Shown in pieces: positions 1 to 9,895 of a stretch of 64,000 nt of DNA. Numbering within the stretch: position 1 is the first letter of the stretch; each line of letters begins with the position of its first letter. The stretch comes from Cystobasidiopsis lactophilus. Taxonomy: Eukaryota; Basidiomycota; Agaricostilbomycetes; Agaricostilbales; Chionosphaeraceae. The notes beneath the pieces were generated by a model, which worked only from the letters and a program-made list of their open reading frames with translations, ran no database searches and was not told the origin of the DNA. Position numbers and translations under genes: made by a program. The stretch is from NCBI GenBank assembly GCA_001599975.1, contig BCIO01000005.1, forward strand, positions 2,900,508-2,964,507, read 5' to 3'.

Positions 1-12
1 ACGCGAGATGAG

Positions 13-48
13 CCTTCTCAATACCCGCGGTGCGAGGTATTGAGAAGG
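13..48. repeat. Perfect 13-bp inverted repeat (hairpin)
   Basis: CCTTCTCAATACC at 13-25 is followed by a 10-nt spacer and its exact reverse complement at 36-48. It could form a stable stem-loop in DNA or RNA. It lies at the window edge with no gene assigned beside it, so it could be a terminator or part of a larger structure cut by the window. No function is claimed. Confidence 0.6.
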
Positions 49-804
49 AGTTGAACGAGGGGCTGAAGAGGGCCGACCACCTGTACTGAGTGTGTTGGAG
101 ACCGAGCAATAGCGGTCCGACCTGGTCTTGCACCCACACAGGCAATACGCAGAATGGTTCGACAGAAGTTGGGCTTGATGTGGAGCAGTGGACTCGAATG
201 GCGTCCCTGGGCAAATGCCAAAAGCTGATTCGCTTTCGACCTGTTTCACCTTTCCTGAGACAAATCGTCTTCGGTCTTGCTCAGCTTTAAGTATTGGGGC
301 ATCTTTTAATGTTCACGCACCTACTCACAAGCATCCCCTTGCAAGTCCTGCCAGCACTCCGACGGGGTCGAAGGTGTGTTCTGACTTTGCGCGTCTCGCT
401 ACCCAGCAGAAGCTCTGCGCTGAGGCAAAGAAGTAGGAAGTGTGTGACACCACCGGGATTGAGGCCGATCGGTGACGCGAGTGCCCAGATGAATTGCTGG
501 CCGACGCCACCGCTCGTCGAACTAGGAGACAGTCAATGTGTGCGCATCCATTTAGCGCGACGTATAAGTCCTCTCCCTGTAAAGTTCTGGGGCATTTTTG
601 CGCTCCTCCTGTTTCGATTTGGTCCCTGTTGTAGCTCAGGAGGTCATCGAAAGAAGGCCGACCAATCTTGCGTGGAACGGCGGCTTGCTCCTCGTCTTCT
701 CGGTCGGGACTGTCTGCTACAATTTGCCTCGCCACTGCGGACACTTGAGCAACTAGGAAAAGAGCTTTGGATCAGCTTGGAGACCACGTACTTACCCAAA
801 ATTC
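49..804. other. Non-coding stretch, no gene recognised
   Basis: Open frames here are short, overlap on both strands and show no recognisable domain or plausible splice-linked continuation. I see no gene between the edge hairpin and the start of repeat copy A. Confidence 0.4.
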
Positions 805-857
805 ACCCCGGTTTCCCGCGTGACAAGCGGGTGTACTAACCACTATACGACCAAAGA
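805..857 (-). pseudogene. Truncated tRNA-Asp (GTC)-like sequence
   Basis: On the minus strand, sequence from 857 to 805 matches the 5' part of a eukaryotic tRNA-Asp: D arm with GTATAGTGGTTAGTA, anticodon arm CCGCTTGTCACGCGG, variable loop and the start of the T stem. The match stops at CCGGGGT, where homology to the other copy also stops. The 3' half of the T arm and the 3' acceptor strand are absent, so this cannot be a working tRNA gene. Confidence 0.8.
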
Positions 858-1440
858 TAGGCATCCTTGGTGTCCTCAACCGCTGTGCGACTGAAGCCAT
901 CGATGTTGACGTGCCTCTGTGCTGGCCTCTCATCACCTTTGCAAATGGGAAAAAAAAAAAAAAAATTTACTTTTCGAGCTTGATCTGCCGCGCTAAGAGT
1001 CCTGTCTGTTTGCCACAGCGGGCCTTGAGTTAGCCAATAGTATCTACTAGAAATTGACACGCAGAGGTTACAGCTTTCTGAACGGGCGTGATTGGCCATG
1101 GTCAGCCCGTGGTGGCGACCCAGTTCTTCACAGCGGCACATCGTCCGCTGGGTGGTGGACGACAGACGTGGAGGGTGTGGCCTCTTCTGCTGACACCATC
1201 ATACTCGCCCCCAAAGTGGAGCCAGGGCCCAGAGGCCGATTGCGTCGAGCCCCCGTCTTACAAGTCACCACGCATGCCGGACCAGAAGGGACGCCGATCA
1301 AGTCCTGCGCTCTCTTCCCTCAGCCTGAGACCCGGCGTCACCTACATTGGAAGATGCCTTTGCCATGCTGACCTGAGCGGGGAGCTCGCCCAAGGCAAGA
1401 CGTCGACCAGCAGGCCCCGGCGGCCCCCAGCGCGGTCGCT
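805..1440 (-). repeat. Inverted repeat copy A (with tRNA-Asp-like end)
   Basis: This stretch is the reverse complement of 6268-6963, with only a handful of substitutions by eye. The main difference is an extra segment of about 60 bp in the other copy, beside the homopolymer run (A at 950-965 here). The repeat ends at 805 inside a tRNA-Asp-like sequence, in its T arm, and at 1440 in unrelated sequence. Overlapping open frames within it are shared by both copies but match no protein I know. It is best described as a recent segmental duplication of the upstream flank of a tRNA-Asp gene; a dispersed family cannot be excluded. Confidence 0.85.
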
Positions 1441-1714
1441 CCTTGTTGAGGGGTTTCACATTTGCGCAACAGTGTTGATCTCCACCATTCCATTATTCGT
1501 AAGCCGTAAGTTGTATCGCGGGCCAGAAGTCCCAGACCCCAGACCTTGAAGTTGCTTCGGAGTCGGCTTTTCTTTCATCTTCGACCGACTCGTCAACCGC
1601 TCTGCCTACGGACAGCATGAGTGGATGAGAACGCACAGTCTGATTCTGCAGTCGGCATTCCTCTTGTCCCTCCGCTGCAAGTTCAACGTCCGCCTCCTGC
1701 ACCGAAGCAGCAAG
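1441..1714 (+). promoter_or_regulatory. 5' region of the M16 protease gene
   Basis: This is the unique sequence between repeat copy A and the chosen start codon of the M16 protease. It must hold the core promoter and 5' leader unless the promoter extends into the repeat. No clear TATA box was seen. Confidence 0.35.
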
Positions 1715-4700
1715 ATGGCCGAGCAAGTCGGCAGCTACCGGCGCACGCTGGGGCCCATCGACCTCAACGCCATATACAACAAGCAAGCAGCAGCAGACGA
1801 CAGCAAGCGAAAGACGCTGACCCAGTGGCAGTCAGAGAGTTCTGGTCTGCGAGTGTGTTTGGTGGATTCCGCGTCCCCCTTGGTCCAGTTGTATGCAGTG
1901 GTGGCCACGGAAATTTTCAACGGTGTGTTTGCTGTCCTTTCCATGACACACTGCTGCAGGGCTCTTGGACTGAACCGAGTCGAGCAGATTCGGGCATTCG
2001 TGGGTTGGCTCTCGAAGCGGCTTTTCGCCTGCTGACCCGGCCGGCCTGCAGCTCATACGCTGGAGCACGCCATCTTCTTGGGCAGCGAACAATATCCATA
2101 CAAAGGCGTTCTGGACACCTTGGCGAACCGCGCCTTCTCTGATGGGTGAGGATCTCGGTCTAATGGAAGACCTTCGGAACTCAAGCTGGCATGTTGTGCT
2201 GTAGAACCAACGCATGGACTGACACAACCAACACTGTGAGAATATCGACCTGCCCGTGCTGGTGGATCAACTGAGAACACACCCTCTAGGCTTACACAAT
2301 TTCGACAGCCGGGTCAGAAGGCTTCCTGCGGATTCTGCCTGTCTTTCTCGACCACGTCCTGTTCCCGACTTTGACCGACTCGGGATTCACCACAGAAGTC
2401 TACCACATCAACGGCAATGGCGAAGATGCCGGTGTTGTCTTTTCAGAGATGCAAGGCCGCGAAAACACGGCGTATGACCAAATGGCGCTGAAGACGCAGA
2501 GGTCGTTGTTCCCCGAGAGCTCCGGCTATAGATCAGAGACGGGGGGCTTGATGGAAGCGCTTCGAGTGCTCGATATCCAGCAGATTCGCGACTATCACGC
2601 CGGCGCCTACCTCCCTCACAACATCTGCCTCATTGTCTGCGGCAGGGTGGACTCTCAAGAGCTGCTTCACGTGCTGGAAAGTCAAGTCGAGCCTCGCATT
2701 GCCAAGCATCATCTCAACAAAGGATCCCACCCGGCCAAGTGGGTCCGCCCGTGGGTCAAATCGAGCTCGGCAGAGGGCAAGGGAGCTCCGAACCTCAAAG
2801 CTGGAGAAGACCGACTGGAAGTGATTGACTTTCCTGAAGCTGACGAGTCCGTGGGCGAGTTCCAAAAGGTCTGGCGCGCCGTCGACTTCAACGACTTTTT
2901 CACCGTCGCCGCCTTGGACCTCTTGGGCACCTACCTGACCGATTCTCCGGTGGCCCCACTGACCAAGGCCCTCGTAGAGGTCCCAGAACCGCTATGCACC
3001 GACATTTCCTACAGCCTGTCCGATGCGTTGACCTCGTGCTTCACCTTGTACGCCTCGAGTGTGCCGACTGAGCACTTGGACGAGCTGGGAAGGCGCATCC
3101 GCGCTATTTTTGAAGAGGTGCTGCGCACAGGCATAGACATGGGCCGGATGCAAGCCATCATCGACCGCACCACGTTGAAGCTGCTCAACCGCCTTGAAAA
3201 GGACACGGGAGCTGCTTTGTCTAACACGGTCCTCGCCAACTTCCTCTTTGGCTCAGAAGACGGCAAGGACATGGAGGGCAGCTTGAAGGATCTGGACTGG
3301 TACTCGGACCTCAAGGCGTGGCAGTCAAACCAGTGGCTCGACTTGCTGAGGACGTGAGCATATCCCCGAGCGATCGCTGGCTCGACCCATTTCTTATCAC
3401 CTTGCAACCACAGATTCCTCGTGGAGGCACCGGCCCTCACCGTGCTGGCTAAGCCTTCCGCCAAGCTCGCCGAGACGTTGGAAGAGGCGCTCCACGCCCG
3501 CATCGAAGCAACCAAAGCGCATTACGGCGCCAGCGGACTGCAGAAGCTGCAGGACAAGCTCACTGCCGCCCAAGCCGAAAACGACAAGCCAATGCCGCCG
3601 GAAGTGATCTCCTCGTTCCCCATCCCAAGCATCGACAGCATCGCTTTCATCGAAGTCGCGTCTGGCCGAGACACCGCCGGGTGGGCGAACAACCTAGTAC
3701 AGCAGCATCTTGATCGCGATCCGGCGGAGCTGCCATACTTTGTCCAGTTCGACCGTGAGTTCCTACAGCATCTGAGCGATCCAGCTGAAGAAAACTGACA
3801 TTCACCAAATCGCCTAGACGTGGAAAGCAATTTCATCACATTGACCTTTCGTAGGTCGGCTTTCTTACCTCTTTCAGAAGAGTTTAGATGATGGTGGGCT
3901 GCCAGATCTTTTCCCAACGAACCTGCCGCCCAACCTCTCTGGTCTCTTGTCTCTTTACACTTCCGCGTTCTTTTCTTTGCCCGTCAACCGCCGTGACGGA
4001 TCGGCCCTGTCGTTCGAAGAGGTAGTACGGCTCTTGGACCAAAACACAGTCAGCTACAGCATCGTCGTTGGTGGCGCCCTGTCAGAAGACCTGCAAATCT
4101 CTTTCCGAGTCGACAAGGCCAAGTATGAGGAGACCATCGCTTTCGCATGCGACCTGCTGTACAACTCTGTGTTCGACATCGACCGTTTGCTGGTCACCGC
4201 GTCAAAAAACGTCCAGAGTCTGCCGTCCGAAAAGAGAGAGGGCGACGATGTCTGTGGTTCCGCCATGACACTGCTGACCCGGGACCCCAAGAGCTCTATA
4301 CTGGCCGCCAATTCGCTTCTAAGCCGCAACGAGCACGACCCAAAAATCCTGGAGCAGCTGAAGACTGACCCAAGCCAAGTGCAGGCCGACGTCCAAACGC
4401 TGCGAAGTTTGCGTATGCTGCTGTCTTGATCACTCATGGCAAGGTTTTCTCATGCCCTTGCTGTTTAGTGACGGATCCTCGTACCTTCCGGATCTCTGTG
4501 GCCGGCGATATCCTGCATCTGGCTGACCCGAAGTCTGCCTGGTCAAGGCATTTTGGCCCTGTCCCTCTCGTATGCTCCTATCATAAGGCACCCCTCAAAC
4601 TGCCTTGCTGAACACAAGACTCGGCAGACTCGCGACCTCAAGCCTATTCCTTTGGCTCGGGATGTGCTCTCGGCCCTCGGCCAACAGCCCTCCAAGACCG

Positions 4701-5576
4701 CCCTGGTCTACTCCATGGCCAGCATCGAGTCCACTTATGCACAATTCTGCGCCCAGGGTCCAATCGGATTCGACCACCCAGACCGCCCGGCGCTGATGGT
4801 CGTCTGCGGCGTCATGAACGCCCTGGAGTCCTTTTTGTGGCGCTTCATTCGGGGTGCAGGCCTGGCCTATGGCGCTTCCATTCGAGCCAATCCAGAAAGC
4901 GGGCTCGTCACGTTCCGGGTGTACCGTAGCCCAGACGCCACCAAAGCTTTCGCGGCAGCGAAATGCATCATTGACGGGCTGGTAGCGGGCACTGCAAGTC
5001 GTTCGAACCCTTACCTTTGCCGCATGCTTCGGACTGACCTTTTGAGATGCTTTCACAGCACACCATCGATCCCCTCATCCTGGAGTCCTCCAAGAGCACC
5101 CTGGCTTATTCTACCGGTCGGTGCCCCGGTTCTGCACTGATTGGTCAGGAGCTGAATGGGTCACCAACAGCTGAAGAAGAGTCCAACATTTCGGCGGCGG
5201 CTCAGATGTCGTTCATCAACCAAGCCTTGCGCGGTGTCGACCAACAGCACCAGAAGCGCTTGCTAGCTCGAGCTGCCGTTCGTTGCTTTTCTTATGTTTG
5301 CCTGGCCTCGTTTCGTTTACGCTAAACGTTCAACCGCTATGGCAGAATGTCAGCGTCGACGACTGCCTGGCCACCATTCAAAAGTATCTCGTGCCTCTGT
5401 TCGACGCCCAGTCTTCAGTGGCTGCTGTAGCGAGCGCCAAAAGCAAAGCCGAGTCGGTGGTGGCAGCCCTCCATGCCAGCGGCTACACTGCCGAGCTCCG
5501 TTACCTCGAGACGGAGGAAGAGTCGGATGGAGAGGGGAGCGATGGCTTCAGCGCTTCCGCCATGAGTGAAGAGTAG
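1715..5576 (+). CDS. M16 family zinc metalloprotease (YOL098C/SDD3-like)
   Basis: This is a cytosolic insulinase-superfamily peptidase of the YOL098C/C05D11.1 type. My model has 13 exons (1715-1922, 1988-1999, 2052-2145, 2205-2235, 2290-3353, 3414-3754, 3818-3850, 3888-4412, 4469-4569, 4628-4993, 5059-5116, 5171-5277, 5346-5576), a total of 3171 nt or 1056 residues, usual for the family. The spliced N-terminal domain contains the inverted zinc motif HTLEH (HxxEH) followed by AIFLGSEQYPYKGVLD, then TNAWTDTTNT and GVVFSEMQGREN, whose Glu is the likely third zinc ligand. The C-terminal half has the two inactive M16 domains. Exon 2 is only 12 nt. The intron at 4994-5058 begins with GC, and the one at 3851-3887 is only 37 nt and less certain. 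An upstream in-frame ATG at 1625 would add 30 residues; I prefer MAEQVGSYRRT. The gene sits between the two inverted repeat copies. Confidence 0.93.
1988..1999 (+). other. 12-nt internal microexon of the M16 protease gene
   Basis: The 12 nt ATTCGGGCATTC is flanked by AG at 1986-1987 and GT at 2000-2001. With the G left by exon 1 and the CT opening exon 3 it gives N-D-S-G-I-P-H-T-L-E-H, the conserved stretch just before the zinc motif. Joining exon 1 directly to exon 3 would lose the conserved DSGxP residues. The flanking introns are 65 and 52 nt, each with a branch-site-like CTGAAC or CTGAC. Confidence 0.88.
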
Positions 5577-6267
5577 ATGGCCCTACACCTCCTAATTTTT
5601 CCGAGTGAAACTAGACGCGTTTGGTTCCTCTATGTCTCTATAGCTGATTGGATCAGTCGGGCGCGCGGAAGGATGGCCAGGCCGTGGCTGAAAGCGACAG
5701 GGCCAGACTTTCTTCGGCGAATTGCTGCTTGCTGCAAGTTACTCGACTGCCTCGTGGTCACCATGCTTGAACTGCAACGCAGAGTCTTTGCTGCGTGGGG
5801 TGTCTCGCGTTTCCTTCAGCACGAATCGACGTTGCGAGAAGTCAAACATCAAGCCAATTATCGACTTCCGACCAAGTCCAGCACTTTGATCGCTGGGATT
5901 TCTTCCGACTTGACCTCTTGCTGCATTGTATCTGTTGTCTTTCGGGACTATCAGAGCGTGTCAAGCTTGGGCCGCCTATTTGAGTTTCGCGGTGACTTCG
6001 CCAAGCGATCCTCTTTCTTCCGCAATGCATTTGCAGAAGCTATGGACATGGTCTGACAACTGGTTTTTTAAAATATTTGTCGCCTGCACGAATTGACTAT
6101 TTCGAGTCCTTGCTGTCTTGCGCATGCGTTCGTTTGCCACCTCCGCCACTCGCTGTGATATCTCTCTTTCTGTCTTTTTTTTCAAGTGCAGCTATCAGCA
6201 GTCCCAGCAACAAACCAAAACAGTGCTCAAGAGATCCTCCGCCCTTCAACACTAGCGTAGAGCAAAA
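5577..6267. other. Intergenic, 3' of the M16 protease gene
   Basis: This holds the 3' UTR of the protease gene. An open frame of 159 codons from 5577 starts immediately after the stop codon but has no recognisable domain and no plausible splice partners. I see nothing else. Confidence 0.4.
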
Positions 6268-6963
6268 AGCGACCGCGCTGGGGGCCGCCGGGGCCTGCTG
6301 GTCGACGTCTTGCCTTGGGCGAGCTCCCCGCTCAGGTCAGCATGGCAAAGGCATCTTCCAATGTAGGTGACGCCGGTTCTCAGGCTGAAGGAAGAGAGCC
6401 CAAGACTTGATCGGCGTCCCTTCTGGTCCAGCATGCGTGGTGACTTGTAAGACGGGGGCTCGACGCAATCGGCCTCTGGCCCCTGGCTCCACTTTGGGGG
6501 CGAGTATGATGGTGTCAGCAGAAGAGGCCACACCCTCCACGTCTGTCGTCCACCACCCAGCGGACGATGTGCCGCTGTGAAGAACTGGGTCGCCACCACG
6601 GGCTGACCATGGCCAATCACGCCCGTTCAGAAAGCTGTAACCTCTGCGTGTCAATTTCTAGTAGATACTATTGGCTAACTCAAGGCCCGCTGTGGCAAAC
6701 AGACAGGACTCTTAGCGCGGCAGATCAAGCTCGAAAAGTAAATATTAACAGTTAACAGTGACATTGCAAACGGCTCCGGCCTGGCTCCAGCGCCACGCCT
6801 CAGTTTTTTTTTTTTTTTCCCATTTGCAAAGGTGATGAGAGGCCAGCACAGAGGCACGTCAACATCGATGGCTTCAGTCGCACAGCGGTTGAGGACACCA
6901 AGGATGCCTATCTTTGGTCGTATAGTGGTTAGTACACCCGCTTGTCACGCGGGAAACCGGGGT
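6268..6963 (+). repeat. Inverted repeat copy B (with tRNA-Asp-like end)
   Basis: This is the second copy of the repeat, in opposite orientation to 805-1440. It carries an extra segment of about 60 bp just before the T-run at 6804-6818, beginning TATTAACAGTTAACAGTGAC. Otherwise the copies differ by only scattered substitutions, about 1% by eye. Together they flank the M16 protease gene as a pair of long inverted repeats about 4.8 kb apart. Confidence 0.85.
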
Positions 6964-6982
6964 TCAATTCCCCGTGAGTTCA
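6911..6982 (+). pseudogene. tRNA-Asp (GTC)-like sequence with mismatched acceptor stem
   Basis: The D arm, anticodon arm (GTC at 6944-6946), variable loop and full T arm (CGGGG, TTCAATT, CCCCG) are intact, so both internal promoter boxes are present. The 5' acceptor strand TCTTTGG does not pair with the sequence after the T arm (TGAGTTC); at most three of seven positions could pair. No RNA polymerase III T-run follows at once. I read it as a tRNA-Asp gene that has lost its 3' acceptor strand. A working gene with an unusual acceptor is unlikely but not excluded. Confidence 0.65.
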
Positions 6983-7492
6983 AATTTCACCAAATCATAA
7001 GTCTTAAAAACCAATTCCTTACCATCTTCAATCAAACAGGCCAGAGAGACATACCCAAATATTTTTTTTTTGCTTCCAAAGCCTGTCCGAATGACGCTCT
7101 GTTCTATGTTTTAAAGTTAGACGCTGGTGGCAACCCATTCAGGGGATGTCCTTGTTCAACGGCCTTCCGGATGGTCACTGAGATTTCTATCGGACGATAA
7201 AACTAACTGCTGTGCTTGAGACAAGGACTTGCATTGACCTTTCGCGTGGATGCCGCTCGGACCTTGAGGGCGTGTTCCAACTTCTCAAGTCGTAGCCGAT
7301 AAACTTTCGATAATGTCCACGATGTCATGGTTCAAAACGCATGCAGCCAACCCTGATCGTGTACTCAGAGTGAAACAACAGTGACGGTGGCAAACCAAAT
7401 ATCCTCAGGAGCTAAGAAACGAGTAGGTTACACAGAGAGGGAATGGTGGTACAGTGTCCGAGGTCGCACGAAATGCGAGTATGGGTACGTAT
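6983..7492. other. Intergenic, nothing recognised
   Basis: This lies between the tRNA-like sequence and the 3' end of the YTH gene. It contains a short T-run near 7064 and no frame with a recognisable product. The part near 7492 should hold the 3' UTR of the YTH gene. Confidence 0.35.
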
Positions 7493-9263
7493 CTAAGGCC
7501 GCGCTGGGAGCTGGAACGGAGTCGCCAGCGAGTTGAGCGCGCCCTGGTTCTTGATGTAATTCTTGGAGTGTTCTTGTACTTCGTAAAAGGTCATATCTTC
7601 GAGTAATGCTGCGAAACCCCTCTGAGCGCTGCTGGACAAACACGGCCACAAGGGGTCTCTCACAAGTTTGGCTAGGAAAGCTGCTGATGATGCGCAGCAT
7701 TTCAAGGCCTATCGGGTAGGGGACCTCTTGCGTGTCTCTGGAAGAGGTGACAGGCTTTTGCTCCGGAGTGTTGCTGTCGGCAAAAACAAGTCAGCGACGC
7801 CACCCAACGCAAGCAAGAAAACACACGTCAGGCGGAGATGCCGGAGGGCAGCATTTGGCACGTCCTTGACGAAGATCCAACGGACCTGATTACCAAAAGG
7901 TGCGTCACCAGAGTCAGACGCTCGCTTTCCGTGGCGCGAAGGCGCCCGCCGTACCTTGAAAATGCCCTGCCACTTGTCTTGCTGCCACACAGTCGAGCTG
8001 ACGCTCTCGTCGACTGGTGTGAGCATCTCGGCGCATCCGCAAAAATGGCCGGAGCCATTAACGCTGAAGAAGAGATACACGGGGCCAGACTCGGCGCCTT
8101 CGCGGAAGACCCGGTCCAGCCGCTGATTGCCAAGCCGTGTGCTGGACCAGATCTCGTACTTGATGCTCTTATGGATGTCCTCTTCCGTGTACGATTTGAT
8201 TACACAAAAGCTGGCCTGGACATTCGGCTTGGTGCTCAGCCTGCAGCGTCCGGCCAGCCAATCGATCATGAGAACTCACGCTTCTCGGCTTGATATCAAA
8301 CTGCGCAGGGTTGTAGCCCTTTTGTGCGGCGGCAAGAGGCGGTGGGCCGGCCACAAAACCCGATGGGATTGGTTTGACAAAGGCACCGCCGGCCAGTGGA
8401 CGTGGCACCGGGGAGGCCCAGGGGCCGGACGGGTCTGCAAAGGGTGGCGGCGGCGGTCGGTAAGACGCTGTTGCAATGGGAGCAAAAGATGACGGGTCGG
8501 CAGAAGAAAGCGCGCCAACAGGTGGGATCGCGAAGTCAAGCGCTTCGAAGGGTTGAAACGTGCTCGCGAGTGACAGCGGCGGCTCGGGCGGAGCATTCGA
8601 GTGAACGGCGGCCCTTCCAGCAATCCGCCCCTTCTCTTGAGCCCAGTCTTCAGACCGCGGCCCCGGGGCGGCGGTGGCAATGCCCTTCGGGTGGATCTGA
8701 GGTTTCGACCGCTGCGGGCTGGCTTGCACCTTGGAGTGACCAATGGCGGGAACGTACGCAGCCGCAGATGACGGCCCTCTGAGCGTGGTCTTGAGCTCTC
8801 GGTCGTCGAAAGAGGTCACCAAGGGGAAGAGCTTGGGCCGGTTCTCCTCTCCCAGAGACAAGCTCTCCATGCGAGCCTTGACTGCCGCTTCATCGCCAAA
8901 GGAATTGGACAGTTGTACGGCCTCAGTGGCCGTCGGGGACCAGGCTGACCGGCCCAGCATTGTTCGCGCCGAAGTCGTATCGATGCTGAGCGACGGAGGG
9001 CTCGCCTCTGCGCCTGACTGGCCCCCCGCGTCTTCGCCAGCGAAGTGCGGTTGTGCGTCGTAGGAACGCCTGACGCTCAGGCTCTGATGGCGCCGGATGG
9101 ACGATGGGTTGGCGTTCTCCTCTAGCCGCTCCTCGCTGGTCGGCCCGGTCCGCTTCGAAGAGCCGCCAAACGTCTTGGAGCGGTTCAGCCTAGAGACCTC
9201 TTCTGTCCCGAACCGGCTCTGCTGCTGTTGGGAGGCGCACGGCACGACAGCGAAGTCAGTCAA
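7493..9263 (-). CDS. YTH-domain protein, YTHDF-type m6A RNA reader
   Basis: YTH proteins bind N6-methyladenosine in RNA. The first exon from 9263 encodes about 330 disordered residues rich in Ser, Pro and Ala. The C-terminal YTH domain is spread over several exons: [68 protein letters not shown] and [13 protein letters not shown]. The tryptophans expected to form the aromatic cage are present (YEIW and VWQQDKWQG). Two junctions are clear: the intron at 7774-7826 joins LRLT to NTPEQKPV, and the one at 7610-7663 joins FPSQT to [10 protein letters not shown], matching the YTHDF order. The protein ends [10 protein letters not shown]. Layout resembles YTHDF and yeast Pho92 rather than nuclear YTHDC1. 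It shares a divergent upstream region with the SMP-C2 gene. Confidence 0.92.
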
Positions 9264-9895
9264 GCGCGCAAGTCCGCATGAAAACGCAGCAACGCACGTC
9301 TTCTCTTGGAGAACCTGCGTTGCGTTGCCATAGCGGGCGGCGCTGGGCTCCTCCTTCCTCTTGCTCCGACATGGTCCAAAGGTGCCTCTTTGAAGAATAG
9401 GGTGTGACTCAAGGCGCCAAAGGGCGAGAAGCGCAGTGCAGGAGACAGAAAAACGAGGCCAGGGTTTTGTTGCAGCATGTGTGGTGCGTTCTCACCAAGC
9501 GCATCTGCAATGCAGTGATTTGTGTATGTGTGGCCCTGCTTTCCACATATTGCAGACTGGAGGCGGCCTTACAGGGCGCCTTTCGGACCCGACTAGCTAG
9601 GTTGCTCCGAGCTCACACCGCTCCTTTGTAAATCATGCGCCCAATAACTAAGCCAAAGCAGTAGGCCAACACCAACACTTCGCACTTTAACGTCGCCTTG
9701 GGGCAAGAGGCAAGCACGACGCGCTTCCAAAGCACGAGGTCGATTCAGACGTCATTGCGCTCAGTGTCACCCTTTGAGCTCCTGGCCTCTTATCCTCCAA
9801 CCACCTACCAGTTGTATGCCCACAAGACCCAAAAACATTGCTCGACTACACCTGGCCGCATAGTTTTGCAAGCTCAAAACGAAGGATCGACTGTG
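9264..9895. promoter_or_regulatory. Divergent promoter region, YTH gene / SMP-C2 gene
   Basis: These 632 bp separate two divergent start codons and must contain both promoters. An in-frame ATG at 9698 would extend the SMP-C2 protein by 66 residues, but that extension lacks recognisable features. No other gene is seen. Confidence 0.4.

Noticed and set aside
805-1440. Solo LTR next to a tRNA gene
   Set aside because: No TG...CA ends or target-site duplication was found, and the homology runs into the tRNA itself, which an LTR would not.
1054-1549. Open frames of 105 and 153 codons within repeat copy A, also present in copy B
   Set aside because: Several overlapping frames are open at once because the sequence is GC-rich and the copies are nearly identical. 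There is no domain, and the shared frames follow from recent duplication, not selection.
5577-6056. 159-codon frame starting right after the M16 stop codon
   Set aside because: No recognisable motif, no upstream promoter space and no splice partners. It is probably 3' UTR.
805-6982. tRNA-derived SINE
   Set aside because: In a SINE the tRNA-like head is at the 5' end followed by a body and A-rich tail. Here the tRNA-like part is at the 3' end of the shared sequence, and no target-site duplication was seen.
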